From positions 235,927 through 299,926 of the forward strand of contig CAMTXU010000003.1 in the NCBI GenBank assembly GCA_947085815.1: a stretch of 64,000 nucleotides of DNA, read 5' to 3'. This DNA comes from Fen-1258 sp947085815. Its GTDB lineage: Bacteria; Bacteroidota; Ignavibacteria; Ignavibacteriales; Melioribacteraceae. This document shows positions 17,077 to 25,942 of the stretch, in pieces; position 1 is the first letter of the stretch; every line of letters begins with the position of its first letter. The translations under genes and the position numbers were made by a program. A model generated the notes under the pieces. The model did not search any database, was not told the DNA's origin, and was given only the letters and a program-made list of their open reading frames with translations.

Positions 17077-18909
17077 TTATTCAACTGTGACGCTCTTTGC
17101 CAAGTTTCGTGGTTGATCAACATTTAAGCCCTTCTTTACAGCTATATGGTACGCAATTAATTGTAACGGAATAACTGTAAGAAGTGGTGTTAACATATTA
17201 TGTGTTTTAGGAACTTTAATAACGTGGTCTACCATATTCTCAATTTGATCATCGCCCTCATTAACAATGGCGAGAATCCTACCCTTTCGAGCCCTAACTT
17301 CTTGAATATTGCTGATCACTTTATCATAAACGGAATCCTTTGTAGCGATGAAGACGACCGGCATATCATCATCAATTAAAGCAATCGGTCCGTGTTTCAT
17401 TTCTGCTGCGGGATATCCTTCCGCATGTATATAAGAAATTTCTTTTAGTTTTAACGCCCCTTCGAGTGCTACAGGAAAATTGTATCCTCTTCCGAGATAG
17501 AGGAAATTTTTTGAGTTAACATATTGCTCGGCAATTTTATCGATGGAATCGTTGAGTTTCAGAATCTCCTCAATCTTAGTCGGCAATAATTTCATTTGAG
17601 TGATTATTTCTTGCCCTTCGGGAAGACTTAAATTTTTTCTTCTTGCAAGTAACAGAGTTATTAAAGCCAGTACAGATATTTGTGCTGTAAAAGCTTTAGT
17701 AGAGGCAACTCCAATTTCGGGACCTGCGTGAATGTAAACTCCGGCTTCACTTTCACGAGCAATAGAACTTCCAACAACGTTGCAGATACCAATACACAAC
17801 GCGCCCTTCTTTTTAGCTTCCTTCATAGCCGCTAAAGTATCGGCGGTTTCACCGCTTTGAGAGATAAAAAACACAGTGTCGTTCTTATCAATAATTGGGT
17901 GACGGTATCTGAACTCCGAGGCATATTCAACTTCAACAGGAATTCCGGCATACTGCTCCAGCATGTATTCTGCTACAAGTCCCGCATGCCATGATGTGCC
18001 GCAAGCAGTTATTATTATTCTATTCGAATTGATTATCCTATCTTCATATCCTTGTAAGCCGCCGAGCTTAGATATACCTTCATCATAAACAAGTCTTCCG
18101 CGCATAGAGTTAAAAACAGAATCCGCTTGATCCATAATCTCTTTAAGCATGAAATGGGGGAAACCACCTTTAGTTATCTCATCTATTCCAACTTCAACTT
18201 GGAATATCTCTTTGATAATAGTTTCATCGGCAATGGTCTTTGTTGTAAAATGATCTTTGTAAATTTCCGCTATCTCGCCATCTTCCAAGTAAACAACTTT
18301 TTTTGTATGAGCAATTAAAGCATTAACATCCGAAGCAACAAAATTCTCATTATCTCCTATTCCTAAAACTAATGGAGAACCTTTTCTAGCGGCAATTATT
18401 TTATCGCTTTCATCCTTATAAATAACGCAAATTCCGTATGTGCCCTCTACCTCATTCAATGCGTAACGCACAGCCTGGAATAATGAGTGTTTGAGTTTCA
18501 GATAGTGATCGATAAGATGGGCAAGAACTTCGGTATCCGTTTCAGTGATAAATTCGTACCCTTCTTTTTTCAGCCCTTTTTGAAGTGAAAGGTAATTTTC
18601 TATAATCCCGTTATGAATTAAGAAAAGTGTTTTCTCTTTATTGAGATGAGGATGAGCATTAACTGTGCTTGGTTCGCCATGTGTAGCCCAACGAGTATGA
18701 CCGATTCCCAGATTTGATTCTGGATGATCCTGATAAACCAGTTTTTCTAATTCGGAGACTTTTCCCTTAGTTTTTAAGACTTTACATCCATCGCCATTTA
18801 TTATTCCTATTCCAGCAGAGTCGTACCCGCGGTATTCCAATCTTTTCAAACCTTCTATTAAGATCGGAACACAATTTTTATCTCCAATATATCCAACTAT
18901 TCCACACAT
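17077..18909 (-). CDS. glmS: Glutamine-fructose-6-phosphate aminotransferase (isomerizing)
   Basis: A 610-residue enzyme making glucosamine-6-phosphate for peptidoglycan and LPS. The class II glutaminase domain starts at the catalytic Cys after the initiator Met (MCGIVGYIGD), with RWATHGEPS and HNGIIENY. Two SIS sugar-isomerase domains follow (ACGTSWHAGL, SQSGETADTLAAM, LGRGYNFPVALEGALKLKE). The C-terminus DQPRNLAKSVTVE is the conserved family end. AGGAG precedes the ATG. No glmS-ribozyme architecture is visible in the leader. It leads the run that continues into the COG2403 GTPase, carbamate kinase and OTC. Confidence 0.97.
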   Translation of the reverse strand: MCGIVGYIGDKNCVPILIEGLKRLEYRGYDSAGIGIINGDGCKVLKTKGKVSELEKLVYQDHPESNLGIGHTRWATHGEPSTVNAHPHLNKEKTLFLIHNGIIENYLSLQKGLKKEGYEFITETDTEVLAHLIDHYLKLKHSLFQAVRYALNEVEGTYGICVIYKDESDKIIAARKGSPLVLGIGDNENFVASDVNALIAHTKKVVYLEDGEIAEIYKDHFTTKTIADETIIKEIFQVEVGIDEITKGGFPHFMLKEIMDQADSVFNSMRGRLVYDEGISKLGGLQGYEDRIINSNRIIITACGTSWHAGLVAEYMLEQYAGIPVEVEYASEFRYRHPIIDKNDTVFFISQSGETADTLAAMKEAKKKGALCIGICNVVGSSIARESEAGVYIHAGPEIGVASTKAFTAQISVLALITLLLARRKNLSLPEGQEIITQMKLLPTKIEEILKLNDSIDKIAEQYVNSKNFLYLGRGYNFPVALEGALKLKEISYIHAEGYPAAEMKHGPIALIDDDMPVVFIATKDSVYDKVISNIQEVRARKGRILAIVNEGDDQIENMVDHVIKVPKTHNMLTPLLTVIPLQLIAYHIAVKKGLNVDQPRNLAKSVTVE

Positions 18910-18982
18910 AGATTACTCCTGTTGATTTTAAACTAGTTTGGGGAAAAAATCTAAGAATGATTAGTGATCGGGACAAGGGCGT

Positions 18983-19003
18983 AAAAAAAGCTTGATAAGC
19001 TTT
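18983..19003 (-). terminator. Possible hairpin with T tract in the glmS leader
   Basis: Minus strand AAAGCTT-ATC-AAGCTTT followed by TTTT, about 75 bases upstream of the glmS start. The stem is A/T-rich and short. It could be a leader attenuator or a chance palindrome. The rest of the 307-base gap between glmS and rpmA holds the rpmA terminator and nothing else I recognise. Confidence 0.3.
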
Positions 19004-19160
19004 CTATAGCAGAAATTTTCGTAGGAGGATAGATAATTTATTTTCATTAAGGCTTTATACTTAATTATGAAAATTTGCACTGTTAATTTGGGAAAAAATA
19101 AATGCATTATCAACCTAACTCCCTAATTGACCTGCCCCTTAGTCAATAAAAAAAAGCAAC

Positions 19161-19185
19161 AAAAAACCCCGTCAAGTAACGGGGT
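19161..19185 (-). terminator. Terminator after rpmA
   Basis: Minus-strand ACCCCGT-TACTTG-ACGGGGT, a 7-bp G/C-rich stem, followed by TTTTTT, about 30 bases after the rpmA stop. Confidence 0.9.
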
Positions 19186-19216
19186 CTTCATACTAAATAT
19201 AATAAACAAATAATTT

Positions 19217-19477
19217 CTATGCGGTAGCTTCGTAAACGCTGATGAATTGTCTGTCATTCTTTTTTCTTTCGAATTTTACAACTCCATTAATAGTTGAAAA
19301 TAAAGAATGATCTCCGGCTTTCATTACATTTTTACCGGGATGAAAATTTGTTCCTTTTTGACGAACTAATATTGAACCCGCTGTAACTTTTTCTCCTCCA
19401 AAGGCTTTTACGCCTAGGTATTGCGGATTACTATCGCGACCGTTTCTAGATGAACCTTGACCTTTTTTATGTGCCAT
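19217..19477 (-). CDS. rpmA: 50S ribosomal protein L27
   Basis: An 86-residue basic protein with the L27 signature: MAHKKGQGSSRNGRDSNPQY, LGVKAFGGEKV, GSILVRQKGTNFHPGKNV and the closing beta strands. The N-terminus begins directly with the mature-type sequence, so no cleavable leader of the Firmicutes type is present. It contacts the peptidyl-transferase centre of the 50S subunit. It follows rplU by 17 bases in the universal rplU-rpmA pair. obg, often next, is absent here. Confidence 0.97.
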   Translation of the reverse strand: MAHKKGQGSSRNGRDSNPQYLGVKAFGGEKVTAGSILVRQKGTNFHPGKNVMKAGDHSLFSTINGVVKFERKKNDRQFISVYEATA

Positions 19478-19494
19478 TATTAAATCCTCCGTTC

Positions 19495-19806
19495 CTAAGA
19501 AATCTTAGTAACTTCAATTCTTGTTAAAAATTGTTTGTGCCCGTTCTTACGTTTATAAGAAATTCTTCTTTTCTTTTTGAACACAATTACTTTTTCATCT
19601 CTAAGATGCTCTAAAACTTTTGCTTGAACCGTTGCACCCTTAATAGTAGGAGTACCAACTTTTGTAGCTTTCTCATCACCTAACAGTAAAACAGAATCAA
19701 ACGTGATTTCAGCATCCGGCTCAGCTTTTAAACGCGGGACATAATACTTTGTATTTTCTACAACTTTGAATTGTTGCCCTGCGATATCAACAACAGCAAA
19801 CATCAT
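19495..19806 (-). CDS. rplU: 50S ribosomal protein L21
   Basis: A 103-residue ribosomal protein with the L21 pattern: FAVVDIAGQQFKVVENTKYYVPRL at the start, VLLLGDEKATKVGTP in the middle, and the C-terminal signature VIVFKKKRRISYKRKNGHKQFLTRIEV, which binds 23S rRNA. GGAGG precedes the start. The preceding residue pair MM gives two possible start codons 3 bases apart. A well-formed sigma70-type promoter lies just upstream. Confidence 0.96.
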   Translation of the reverse strand: MMFAVVDIAGQQFKVVENTKYYVPRLKAEPDAEITFDSVLLLGDEKATKVGTPTIKGATVQAKVLEHLRDEKVIVFKKKRRISYKRKNGHKQFLTRIEVTKIS

Positions 19807-19836
19807 TCCTCCAAATACTCGATTTTTGAACTATAA

Positions 19837-19865
19837 ATATAATAGAAACCCCTACAGCATGTCAA
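19837..19865 (-). promoter_or_regulatory. Sigma70-type promoter for rplU-rpmA
   Basis: Minus strand: -35 TTGACA (19860-19865) and -10 TTATAT (19837-19842) separated by exactly 17 bases. It is 30 bases upstream of the rplU start. This is the clearest consensus promoter I found in the window. Confidence 0.7.
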
Positions 19866-20001
19866 TTATTTTATCCAATTAAATTACTTTATTTCTGCAA
19901 TATCCGTAAGAAGGCTTGTTTTTCATTCTAAAATTTAAATTTTCAATGGGCGACGTCATATCTGCTCTCAGAAGTAGAGAATAATAAACCCGTAGTATAA
20001 T

Positions 20002-20688
20002 TTAATCCCCATCATCCTTTGTAAAATTAGATAATTTATTACTGTGAGCAACAATCCTAGCCTCTATATAAAAAAGCAAATTCTCGGCAATGTTAGTAGC
20101 ATGGTCTGCCAAGCGCTCTATATGCCGCGTTAGAACTATGAGGTGCGCACAAGGTTTAATAACTTTTGGTTCGGATTGCATTCTTTCTACTAATGAGTTA
20201 AAGATTTGCGTATTCAGGAAGTCAACACTCTCATCGCTTTGTAGTACAACATTCGCAAGTTCAATGTCGTTTTGTATAAAAGAAACAATTGCGTCCTTCA
20301 GCATTTTTCTAGCTTGGCGACCCATTTCCAAAATTTGAGACTCAACAATTAAAGAACGATGCTCGCTCGTTTTCTTAACCCTCTGGGATATATTCACAGC
20401 AATATCGCCGCATCTTTCCAATTGATTATTTATCATCAAAACAGACATAATAAATCTTAAATCGATTGCAACGGGCTGGAATAAAGCGAGAATATTTTCG
20501 CATTGAGTTGTAATCAAATTATCGTAAGCATCAATCTCCAAATCCTTAGCTTTAATGCCGCGGCATAATTCAATATCTCCGGTTTCTAAGGCGTTAAAAG
20601 CTTTTTCGGCTTGTTCATCAACAAGCGAAGCCATCTTAATAAGATTTACTTTAAGGCTTTCAATTTCTTTAATGAAATTTTCTTGCAT
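20002..20688 (-). CDS. phoU: Phosphate transport regulator PhoU
   Basis: A 228-residue all-helical protein with two PhoU three-helix bundles. The metal-binding repeats are recognisable as ELCRGIKAKDLEIDAYDN and, near the C-terminus, LIVLTRHIERLADHATNIAENL (E/D-x3-R-x2-D-x-A-x-N-x-A). PhoU links the Pst transporter to the PhoR kinase and represses the Pho response when phosphate is plentiful. It is the last gene of the porin-pstSCAB-phoU run, 17 bases after pstB, which is its standard position. Confidence 0.95.
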   Translation of the reverse strand: MQENFIKEIESLKVNLIKMASLVDEQAEKAFNALETGDIELCRGIKAKDLEIDAYDNLITTQCENILALFQPVAIDLRFIMSVLMINNQLERCGDIAVNISQRVKKTSEHRSLIVESQILEMGRQARKMLKDAIVSFIQNDIELANVVLQSDESVDFLNTQIFNSLVERMQSEPKVIKPCAHLIVLTRHIERLADHATNIAENLLFYIEARIVAHSNKLSNFTKDDGD

Positions 20689-20705
20689 AAATTTTTCCTT
20701 AATAA

Positions 20706-21467
20706 TTATCCGAATCTTCCTCGGATATAATCTTCTGTCTGTTTCTTATCCGGCGATGTGAACATTTTTTTTGTATTGGAAAACTCTATTAAATCTCCCA
20801 TATAAAAAAAAGCAGTATAATCACTAACACGTGATGCCTGTTGCATGTTATGAGTTACAATAATAATTGTGTAATTATTCTTCAGCTCGAAGATAAGATC
20901 TTCAATTTTGGTTGTTGAAATGGGATCGAGCGCGCTTGCAGGTTCATCCATTAATAGAATTTCAGGATCTACAGCAAGTGCTCTTGCAATACATAAACGC
21001 TGCTGTTGACCGCCGGAAAGAGATAACCCGCTTTTATTCAAGTCATCTTTTACTTCATCCCATAACGCCGAACGAAGCAGACTTGTCTCAACAATTTCAT
21101 TCAATTTTTTCTTATCCGTAACTCCATTGATCTTGGGACCAAAGGCGACATTCTCATAGATGGATTTTGGGAAAGGATTTGATTTCTGAAAGATCATACC
21201 GATTTTTTTCCTTAGCTCTACAACGTCAATGTTCTTATCGTAGATATTTAGATCATCGAGCAATACTTTACCATCAGTCTTAACGCCGTCAATTAAATCG
21301 TTCATTCTATTAAGTGAACGTAAAAAGGTTGATTTTCCACATCCTGACGGACCGATCAATGCAGTTACTTTATTCGAAGGTATTTTAATCGAAATATTAT
21401 TTAGAGCTTTCTTCTTTCCATAATGGAGATTAAAATTTTCAACAAAAATTTTAAGATTATCAATCAT
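20706..21467 (-). CDS. pstB: Phosphate ABC transporter ATP-binding protein PstB
   Basis: A 253-residue ABC ATPase with Walker A GPSGCGKSTFLRSLNRMNDL, the PstB-specific Q-loop region GMIFQKSNPFPKSIYENVAFG, signature LSGGQQQRLCIARALA, Walker B ILLMDEPASALDP and the switch His in IIVTHNMQQASR. The RSLNRMNDL and FPKSIYENV pieces identify PstB among ABC ATPases. It drives high-affinity phosphate uptake at the inner membrane with PstA and PstC, whose genes lie directly upstream. Confidence 0.97.
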   Translation of the reverse strand: MIDNLKIFVENFNLHYGKKKALNNISIKIPSNKVTALIGPSGCGKSTFLRSLNRMNDLIDGVKTDGKVLLDDLNIYDKNIDVVELRKKIGMIFQKSNPFPKSIYENVAFGPKINGVTDKKKLNEIVETSLLRSALWDEVKDDLNKSGLSLSGGQQQRLCIARALAVDPEILLMDEPASALDPISTTKIEDLIFELKNNYTIIIVTHNMQQASRVSDYTAFFYMGDLIEFSNTKKMFTSPDKKQTEDYIRGRFG

Positions 21468-21476
21468 TAATTATTC

Positions 21477-22379
21477 CTAGGCTTTTAATTTTTTTCTGAA
21501 TCTATATCGAATTATCATTGCAACAAATGATAAACTGAATGTGAGTATCAACAGAATGAAAGCTGTGGCGTATTGAATTCCTTTGGTCGCCTCCACATCG
21601 GTAGATTGAGTAGCCATCACATAAATATGGTAACCCAAATTCATAAATTGATCTGTGAGTTTTTGTGGAAGGTGTGGAAGAAAATAAGCAACACCTGTGA
21701 AAAGAATCGGTGCAACTTCGCCGGCGCCGCGCCCGATTGCCAGTATTGCCCCCGTCATTATTCCGGAGAGTGAATTTGGTATAACAATCTTTCTAATAGT
21801 TTGCCATTTGGTTGCACCAAGAGCAAGAGCACCGGCACGTAAATCATCTGGAACTGTTCTCAATGCCTCCTCAACAGAAACAATTACTACCGGAATAGTA
21901 AGAAATGCCATAGTTAAACTTGCCCAAAGTAAGTTCGGTTGTCCCCAATGAAGTTGCCCGTCAGAGTAAATTGCTTTATCTACACCGGCACCAATAAATT
22001 GAATGAAAAATCCAAGTCCGAATAAACCAAACACAATTGCAGGAACACCGGATAAAGTGTTTACGGCAAAGCGAATCATTTTTGTAAATACGGAAGTTTT
22101 ACTCGCATACTCGTTAAGGTAGATAGCGGTGATTGTTCCTATTGGAACAGAAGCGACAGACATTATCAAGACAAGCAAAACGGTACCAACGATTGCGGGA
22201 AATATTCCCCCGGCTGTCATTCCCTCTTTAGGATTACTTGTCAAGAATTCCCATGTAAGATAGTTTCTTCCACCTAAATAAATATCTAAAAGAATGTAGA
22301 CTAATGCAGAGATTATTATTAATGCTGCAAGCGCAGAAACAATAACTATTGATCTTCCAAGTAATTTATTGTTCATCAT
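21477..22379 (-). CDS. pstA: Phosphate ABC transporter permease PstA
   Basis: A 300-residue inner-membrane permease with six hydrophobic segments. The MetI-type fold shows PsTA signatures TITAIYLNEYAS, NTLSGVPAIVFGLFGLGFF and the ATPase-contact EAA loop EEALRTVPDDLRAGALALGATKWQTIRKIVIP, followed by GAILAIGRGAGEVAPILFTG. It starts within the end of pstC (ATGA-type overlap), so translation is coupled. Two adjacent ATG codons are possible starts. Confidence 0.96.
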   Translation of the reverse strand: MMNNKLLGRSIVIVSALAALIIISALVYILLDIYLGGRNYLTWEFLTSNPKEGMTAGGIFPAIVGTVLLVLIMSVASVPIGTITAIYLNEYASKTSVFTKMIRFAVNTLSGVPAIVFGLFGLGFFIQFIGAGVDKAIYSDGQLHWGQPNLLWASLTMAFLTIPVVIVSVEEALRTVPDDLRAGALALGATKWQTIRKIVIPNSLSGIMTGAILAIGRGAGEVAPILFTGVAYFLPHLPQKLTDQFMNLGYHIYVMATQSTDVEATKGIQYATAFILLILTFSLSFVAMIIRYRFRKKLKA

Positions 22380-23440
22380 TCGCCCCGGAATCTCTTCATC
22401 AATTTAGCGCGGACATAAAATTCCGCGATTGCATTGATGATGAAAGTTATTACAAACAACATTGCACCGATGAAAAATAAAACCGTGTAATGAGTATCGC
22501 CGAATACAACCTCAGCCATCTCCGCACCAATAGTAGCAGAAAGTGTTCTGACAGGTTCAAAAATATTTAATGTGGAAAGCGGTGCATTTCCTGTTGCCAT
22601 CAAAAGAATCATGGTCTCGCCAAAAGCCCTGCCGAATCCTAGCAGGAGTGCTGCAAAAATTCCGGGAGTAGCAGCAGGCATTACAACAAAAAGTGCTGTT
22701 TGCCATTTTGTAGCGCCAAGGGCAAGACTTGCTTCAGAAAAATATTTTGGTACTGCGGTTAGGGCATCCTCTGTAACAGTATAAATGATTGGAATAATCG
22801 CAAATGCCATTGCAACCCCGCCTGTAAAAGCATTGAGCCTGTAAGTAAATCCAAAAACACTTTGGAAAAAAGTAGCTATAGTCATTAAAGCAAAAAAACC
22901 TATAACCACTGAAGGAAAACTTGCAAGCAGTTCAATTGCCGGTTTTATTATTTCCCTTAATCTTTTTGAAGCAAATAGAGCTGAATAGATTGCTGCAAGA
23001 ATTGCAAGAGGGGCTCCAAATAGAATAGCGAGAACTGTTGCTTTCAAACTACCTATGAATAAAGGCAGCAATCCATATTTAGGATTTTCACCTACGGGCT
23101 GCCATTCTTTTTGAGTTAGATTTTCAAATGAGGCAACATCACTGGCGCCTGAGTGAAATGAAGCATATTCTTCTAAACTATTCTTGGGACTATCTGCTGG
23201 ATCTTCACCGTAAGTTTCGGATTGTTGGAACTCGCTTGATAACGCTTTCTTTTCTTGAGGGAAGAAAATTGGAGCAGCTTCGCGAAAAACGAAAGCAAAT
23301 ATTAGTATTATCGCTGCAAACGATGTGAAGGAGACAGCTTTTATTATATTTTCAGCAAGAAACTCACTCAACCGAAATTTACGGCTGAGTGAGGTTTTGC
23401 TATTCCTTTTCTTATTCTGCATCGGAAATAATCTTCTCAT
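22376..23440 (-). CDS. pstC: Phosphate ABC transporter permease PstC
   Basis: A 354-residue permease, longer than E. coli PstC (319). The excess is a charged N-terminal tail of about 30 residues and a periplasmic insertion (about residues 75-120) rich in Ser, Glu and Gln between membrane segments 1 and 2. The conserved FASKRLREIIKPAIELLASFPSVVIGFFAL, the EAA loop DALTAVPKYFSEASLALGATKWQTA and FGRAFGETMILLMATGN mark PstC. It lies 5 bases after pstS. Confidence 0.95.
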   Translation of the reverse strand: MRRLFPMQNKKRNSKTSLSRKFRLSEFLAENIIKAVSFTSFAAIILIFAFVFREAAPIFFPQEKKALSSEFQQSETYGEDPADSPKNSLEEYASFHSGASDVASFENLTQKEWQPVGENPKYGLLPLFIGSLKATVLAILFGAPLAILAAIYSALFASKRLREIIKPAIELLASFPSVVIGFFALMTIATFFQSVFGFTYRLNAFTGGVAMAFAIIPIIYTVTEDALTAVPKYFSEASLALGATKWQTALFVVMPAATPGIFAALLLGFGRAFGETMILLMATGNAPLSTLNIFEPVRTLSATIGAEMAEVVFGDTHYTVLFFIGAMLFVITFIINAIAEFYVRAKLMKRFRGE

Positions 23441-23445
23441 TAAAT

Positions 23446-24270
23446 CTATTTTACGGGGAAATAACCAACTTGAGTAACCACGGACTGACCTTCCGCACTC
23501 AATATCCAGTCGATGTAATTTTTCAATTCACCGGTTGGTCTGTTCTTTGTGTACATATATAAAAATCTGGAGATTGGGTAATCGCCTGATTTAATATTTT
23601 CAGCGGTTGGTAAATATGCCTTTGAATTTGCATCTTTTTTTACTCCGGCAAATTTAATTCCTTTGGCATAAGCGGCTCCGCCGAATCCGATAGCATTTTT
23701 ATCTTTTGCTACGGCGTTAACTACTGCTGCTGTTCCCGGCAAACTTTGCATAGCTGAAGTATAATCTGCGCCGCCCAACACATTATCTTTGAAGTAAACA
23801 TAAGTGCCCGAGCTATTCTCTCTTCCGTAAACAATAATCTTTGAATCTTTTCCTCCAACATCTTTCCAATTGGTGATTTTTCCGGTGTAGATGTTTTTTA
23901 TTTGTTCGATGGTTAACTCATGAATAGTATTTGCGTCATTCAAATAAACACTCAAACCATCTTTAGCCGATTTTATCTCAACACCTAAAGAAGCATAACG
24001 AATTTTTAGTTTTTCTCTTTCGCTTGGTTTCATAGGACGGGATGAATTACATATATCCGTTGTACCGTTAATTAAAGCCGCTATGCCGGTTCCCGATCCG
24101 CCGCCTGTAACTTGCACTGTAATACCGGGATGTTCCGCCATATATTTTTCCGCCCATCGTTGTGCAAGTATAACCATGGTATCTGAACCTTTAACCGTTA
24201 TAACTTCTTCAGGGAGTGAGAATCCGAATGCCATTATAGCTGTCATCATAATTAAAAATAATTTTTTCAT
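23446..24270 (-). CDS. pstS: Periplasmic phosphate-binding protein PstS
   Basis: A 274-residue solute-binding protein with signal peptide MKKLFLIMMTAIMAFGFSLP. The phosphate-binding loops are GSDTMVILAQRW near residue 29, VQVTGGGSGTGIAALINGTTDICNSSRPM near 50-80, and GRENSSGTYVYFKD near 150. This compact form without the E. coli N-terminal extension is common in the PstS 'GGGSGTG' branch. Its own upstream gap of 53 bases contains a single TGTTAA but no Pho array, so it is likely transcribed from the porin or small-gene promoters upstream. Confidence 0.95.
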   Translation of the reverse strand: MKKLFLIMMTAIMAFGFSLPEEVITVKGSDTMVILAQRWAEKYMAEHPGITVQVTGGGSGTGIAALINGTTDICNSSRPMKPSEREKLKIRYASLGVEIKSAKDGLSVYLNDANTIHELTIEQIKNIYTGKITNWKDVGGKDSKIIVYGRENSSGTYVYFKDNVLGGADYTSAMQSLPGTAAVVNAVAKDKNAIGFGGAAYAKGIKFAGVKKDANSKAYLPTAENIKSGDYPISRFLYMYTKNRPTGELKNYIDWILSAEGQSVVTQVGYFPVK

Positions 24271-24323
24271 TTCATTTCCTTTTTTATTGAATAAAATTTT
24301 ATTAAACCTGCTGTTAACAAATT

Positions 24324-25628
24324 TTAGAATTTATACTGAATTCTGAATGTGAATACATTGTCCTTCAGATCCTGGGTGTAAGCCGCAAGATTTTTAGAAG
24401 TTTCATTGGATACCGAGTCATAGTAGAATGTGAATTTGATATTATCATCCCAGTAATGAACCCAGCCCAAACCTAATGTTGAATATTTAAGATCGCCTGC
24501 GTTCAATTTAGCTGCTGCAACTTGACCAATTTGATCTCCGCTGACATCCGAGTTCGGATCGTAGCTATCATATTTAACAACCAGTTGATTTTTTTCACCA
24601 AGATTTTGAACATACATCAAGTAGTAACCGGTAAAGTTTCTGAGGTAAAGATCTCCCGTTTGAAGTGCTGTTGGAGATGATGAACTTGTTGAGCTTCCAC
24701 CGGGCTGCTTTCCGTTTATAAATTCGCATCTTAGTGTGAATCCGCCGAGTAGAGGAAGACTGTAATATACCTGAGCATCTAAACCTAAATAAGATCTATC
24801 AGCCCACGCCTCGGATGTTGTTGCTGTAGCTAATGTTGGTGAGCTAACTGTAAAGATTGATTTACCGGAAGCAAGTTTAACCTTTCCGATATACGTGGAG
24901 ATACCACCATCAATTTCTAAATTCTCTTCTGTGAATGGAAGTTGAAAACCTAATCTTCCAATAAAATCTTTTTGATTATCTACTTCCGGATTCACTCCAT
25001 TACCGGCAAAGAATCCACCTTTGAAATTAAAATAACCAAAGAAATCTTCGTATGGTATGTATGGCGAGTATTCAAAACTAACTCCTAAATCTCTCTCACC
25101 AGGGAATAATGTTTGAAACAATCTTGAACGTTCAGGACTTTCGCGGTTTGATGATGAATAACTGATTTCAAAACCGAATGGTCTATCAAATACACCTCCT
25201 TTTATTGCAAACGATTTTAGCCAAGGTTCTTTGAAATGCACATAAGCATCTTTCAATCCAAGACCTTTTTCGGTAGCATCTATTTGAAGAACAAATTGAG
25301 TTACGTCATTATCATACATCGCTTTTAGTCTTCCTCTACGCACCATAATTCTGTTGTGCATACCTGATCCAAAATTTCCACCGGAAAAGGAAGCAATTCC
25401 ATCAATTTCAGCCGATTGAAATTGAGTTTGAATATATCCGCTAACTTTAATTTTTTTGAGGGCATCTACAGTTGCTTTGGTCTCAAGATAAGTTTCATTC
25501 AAACCTTCCAAAGCGCCTTTTACTTCCTCAATTTTTTCTTTCAATTTGGTATAGGTCGTGTCTTCCTGCGCATTTGTGTAAGATGCAAAAAAGACCAGTA
25601 CAGATATCAACGTAGCTAATTTCTTCAC
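24324..25628 (-). CDS. Phosphate-selective porin OprO/OprP-like
   Basis: Outer-membrane beta-barrel protein of about 434 residues. A coiled-coil segment (TKLKEKIEEVKGALEGLNETYLETKATVDAL) follows the signal peptide, then comes a barrel with alternating strands ending in FTFRIQYKF, a classical terminal Phe. RRGRLKAMYDNDVTQFVLQIDATEKGL and FGFEISYSSSNRESPERS match the OprO/P family. I choose the GTG at 25628 (VKKLATLISVLVFFASYTNAQ as signal peptide), not the TTG at 25661: the Pho array ends only 15 bases before that TTG but 47 bases before the GTG. Diffusion of phosphate across the outer membrane is inferred from family and context. Confidence 0.87.
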   Translation of the reverse strand: MKKLATLISVLVFFASYTNAQEDTTYTKLKEKIEEVKGALEGLNETYLETKATVDALKKIKVSGYIQTQFQSAEIDGIASFSGGNFGSGMHNRIMVRRGRLKAMYDNDVTQFVLQIDATEKGLGLKDAYVHFKEPWLKSFAIKGGVFDRPFGFEISYSSSNRESPERSRLFQTLFPGERDLGVSFEYSPYIPYEDFFGYFNFKGGFFAGNGVNPEVDNQKDFIGRLGFQLPFTEENLEIDGGISTYIGKVKLASGKSIFTVSSPTLATATTSEAWADRSYLGLDAQVYYSLPLLGGFTLRCEFINGKQPGGSSTSSSSPTALQTGDLYLRNFTGYYLMYVQNLGEKNQLVVKYDSYDPNSDVSGDQIGQVAAAKLNAGDLKYSTLGLGWVHYWDDNIKFTFYYDSVSNETSKNLAAYTQDLKDNVFTFRIQYKF

Positions 25629-25675
25629 GGATAGTACTCTAAAATGTTTTTTAATACTCAAACATATGTTACGTG

Positions 25676-25714
25676 TGTTAACTTAATGTTATGGTAGTGT
25701 TAAGGAATTGTTAA
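25676..25714 (-). promoter_or_regulatory. Pho box array upstream of the phosphate porin
   Basis: Four hexamers on the minus strand, TTAACA, TTAACA, ATAACA and TTAACA, start at exact 11-bp intervals (plus-strand positions 25676, 25687, 25698, 25709) with 5-base spacers. The pattern matches PhoP/PhoB-family direct repeats such as the Bacillus TT(A/T)ACA-N5 boxes. The partner regulator gene phoB is 1.3 kb upstream. Confidence 0.85.
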
Positions 25715-25729
25715 GTTTGAGATGGGTAT

Positions 25730-25903
25730 TTACTTTGAGATGACATTATGAGTTTTGGATGAATAAAGAAATGCAAGAGCAAAAAATGAAAAGACAAATC
25801 CTAAAATAAACCAATCCTTCTGAACTCTATTTTTTTCTTTCGCTTTTAAGGAACATAGAGTACCAAAGATTAACCCCGCGATTGAAAACCAAAGACCAAA
25901 CAT
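25730..25903 (-). CDS. Small two-helix membrane protein, Pho-associated
   Basis: A 57-residue protein, ATG at 25903 to TAA at 25730, beginning MFGLWFSIAGLIFGTLCSLK. It has two hydrophobic helices (about residues 3-18 and 31-49) separated by a charged loop KAKEKNRVQKDW, and a short polar tail. GAGG lies 6-7 bases before the ATG, and a Pho array lies 39 bases further up. I recognise no family. Location between phoR and the porin, with its own array, suggests induction on phosphate limitation. A role in transport or kinase signalling is conjecture. Confidence 0.75.
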   Translation of the reverse strand: MFGLWFSIAGLIFGTLCSLKAKEKNRVQKDWFILGFVFSFFALAFLYSSKTHNVISK

Positions 25904-25942
25904 AAATACCTCGTTTTTGTTTGGGCAAAGATTACTAACTAA

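Noticed and set aside
18910..19160. glmS ribozyme or riboswitch in the glmS leader
   Set aside because: No glmS-ribozyme core or other known motif was recognisable; only a short A/T-rich hairpin is present.
24270..24323. Single TGTTAA before pstS as a Pho box
   Set aside because: Only one unit is present without 11-bp repeats, unlike the two full arrays nearby.
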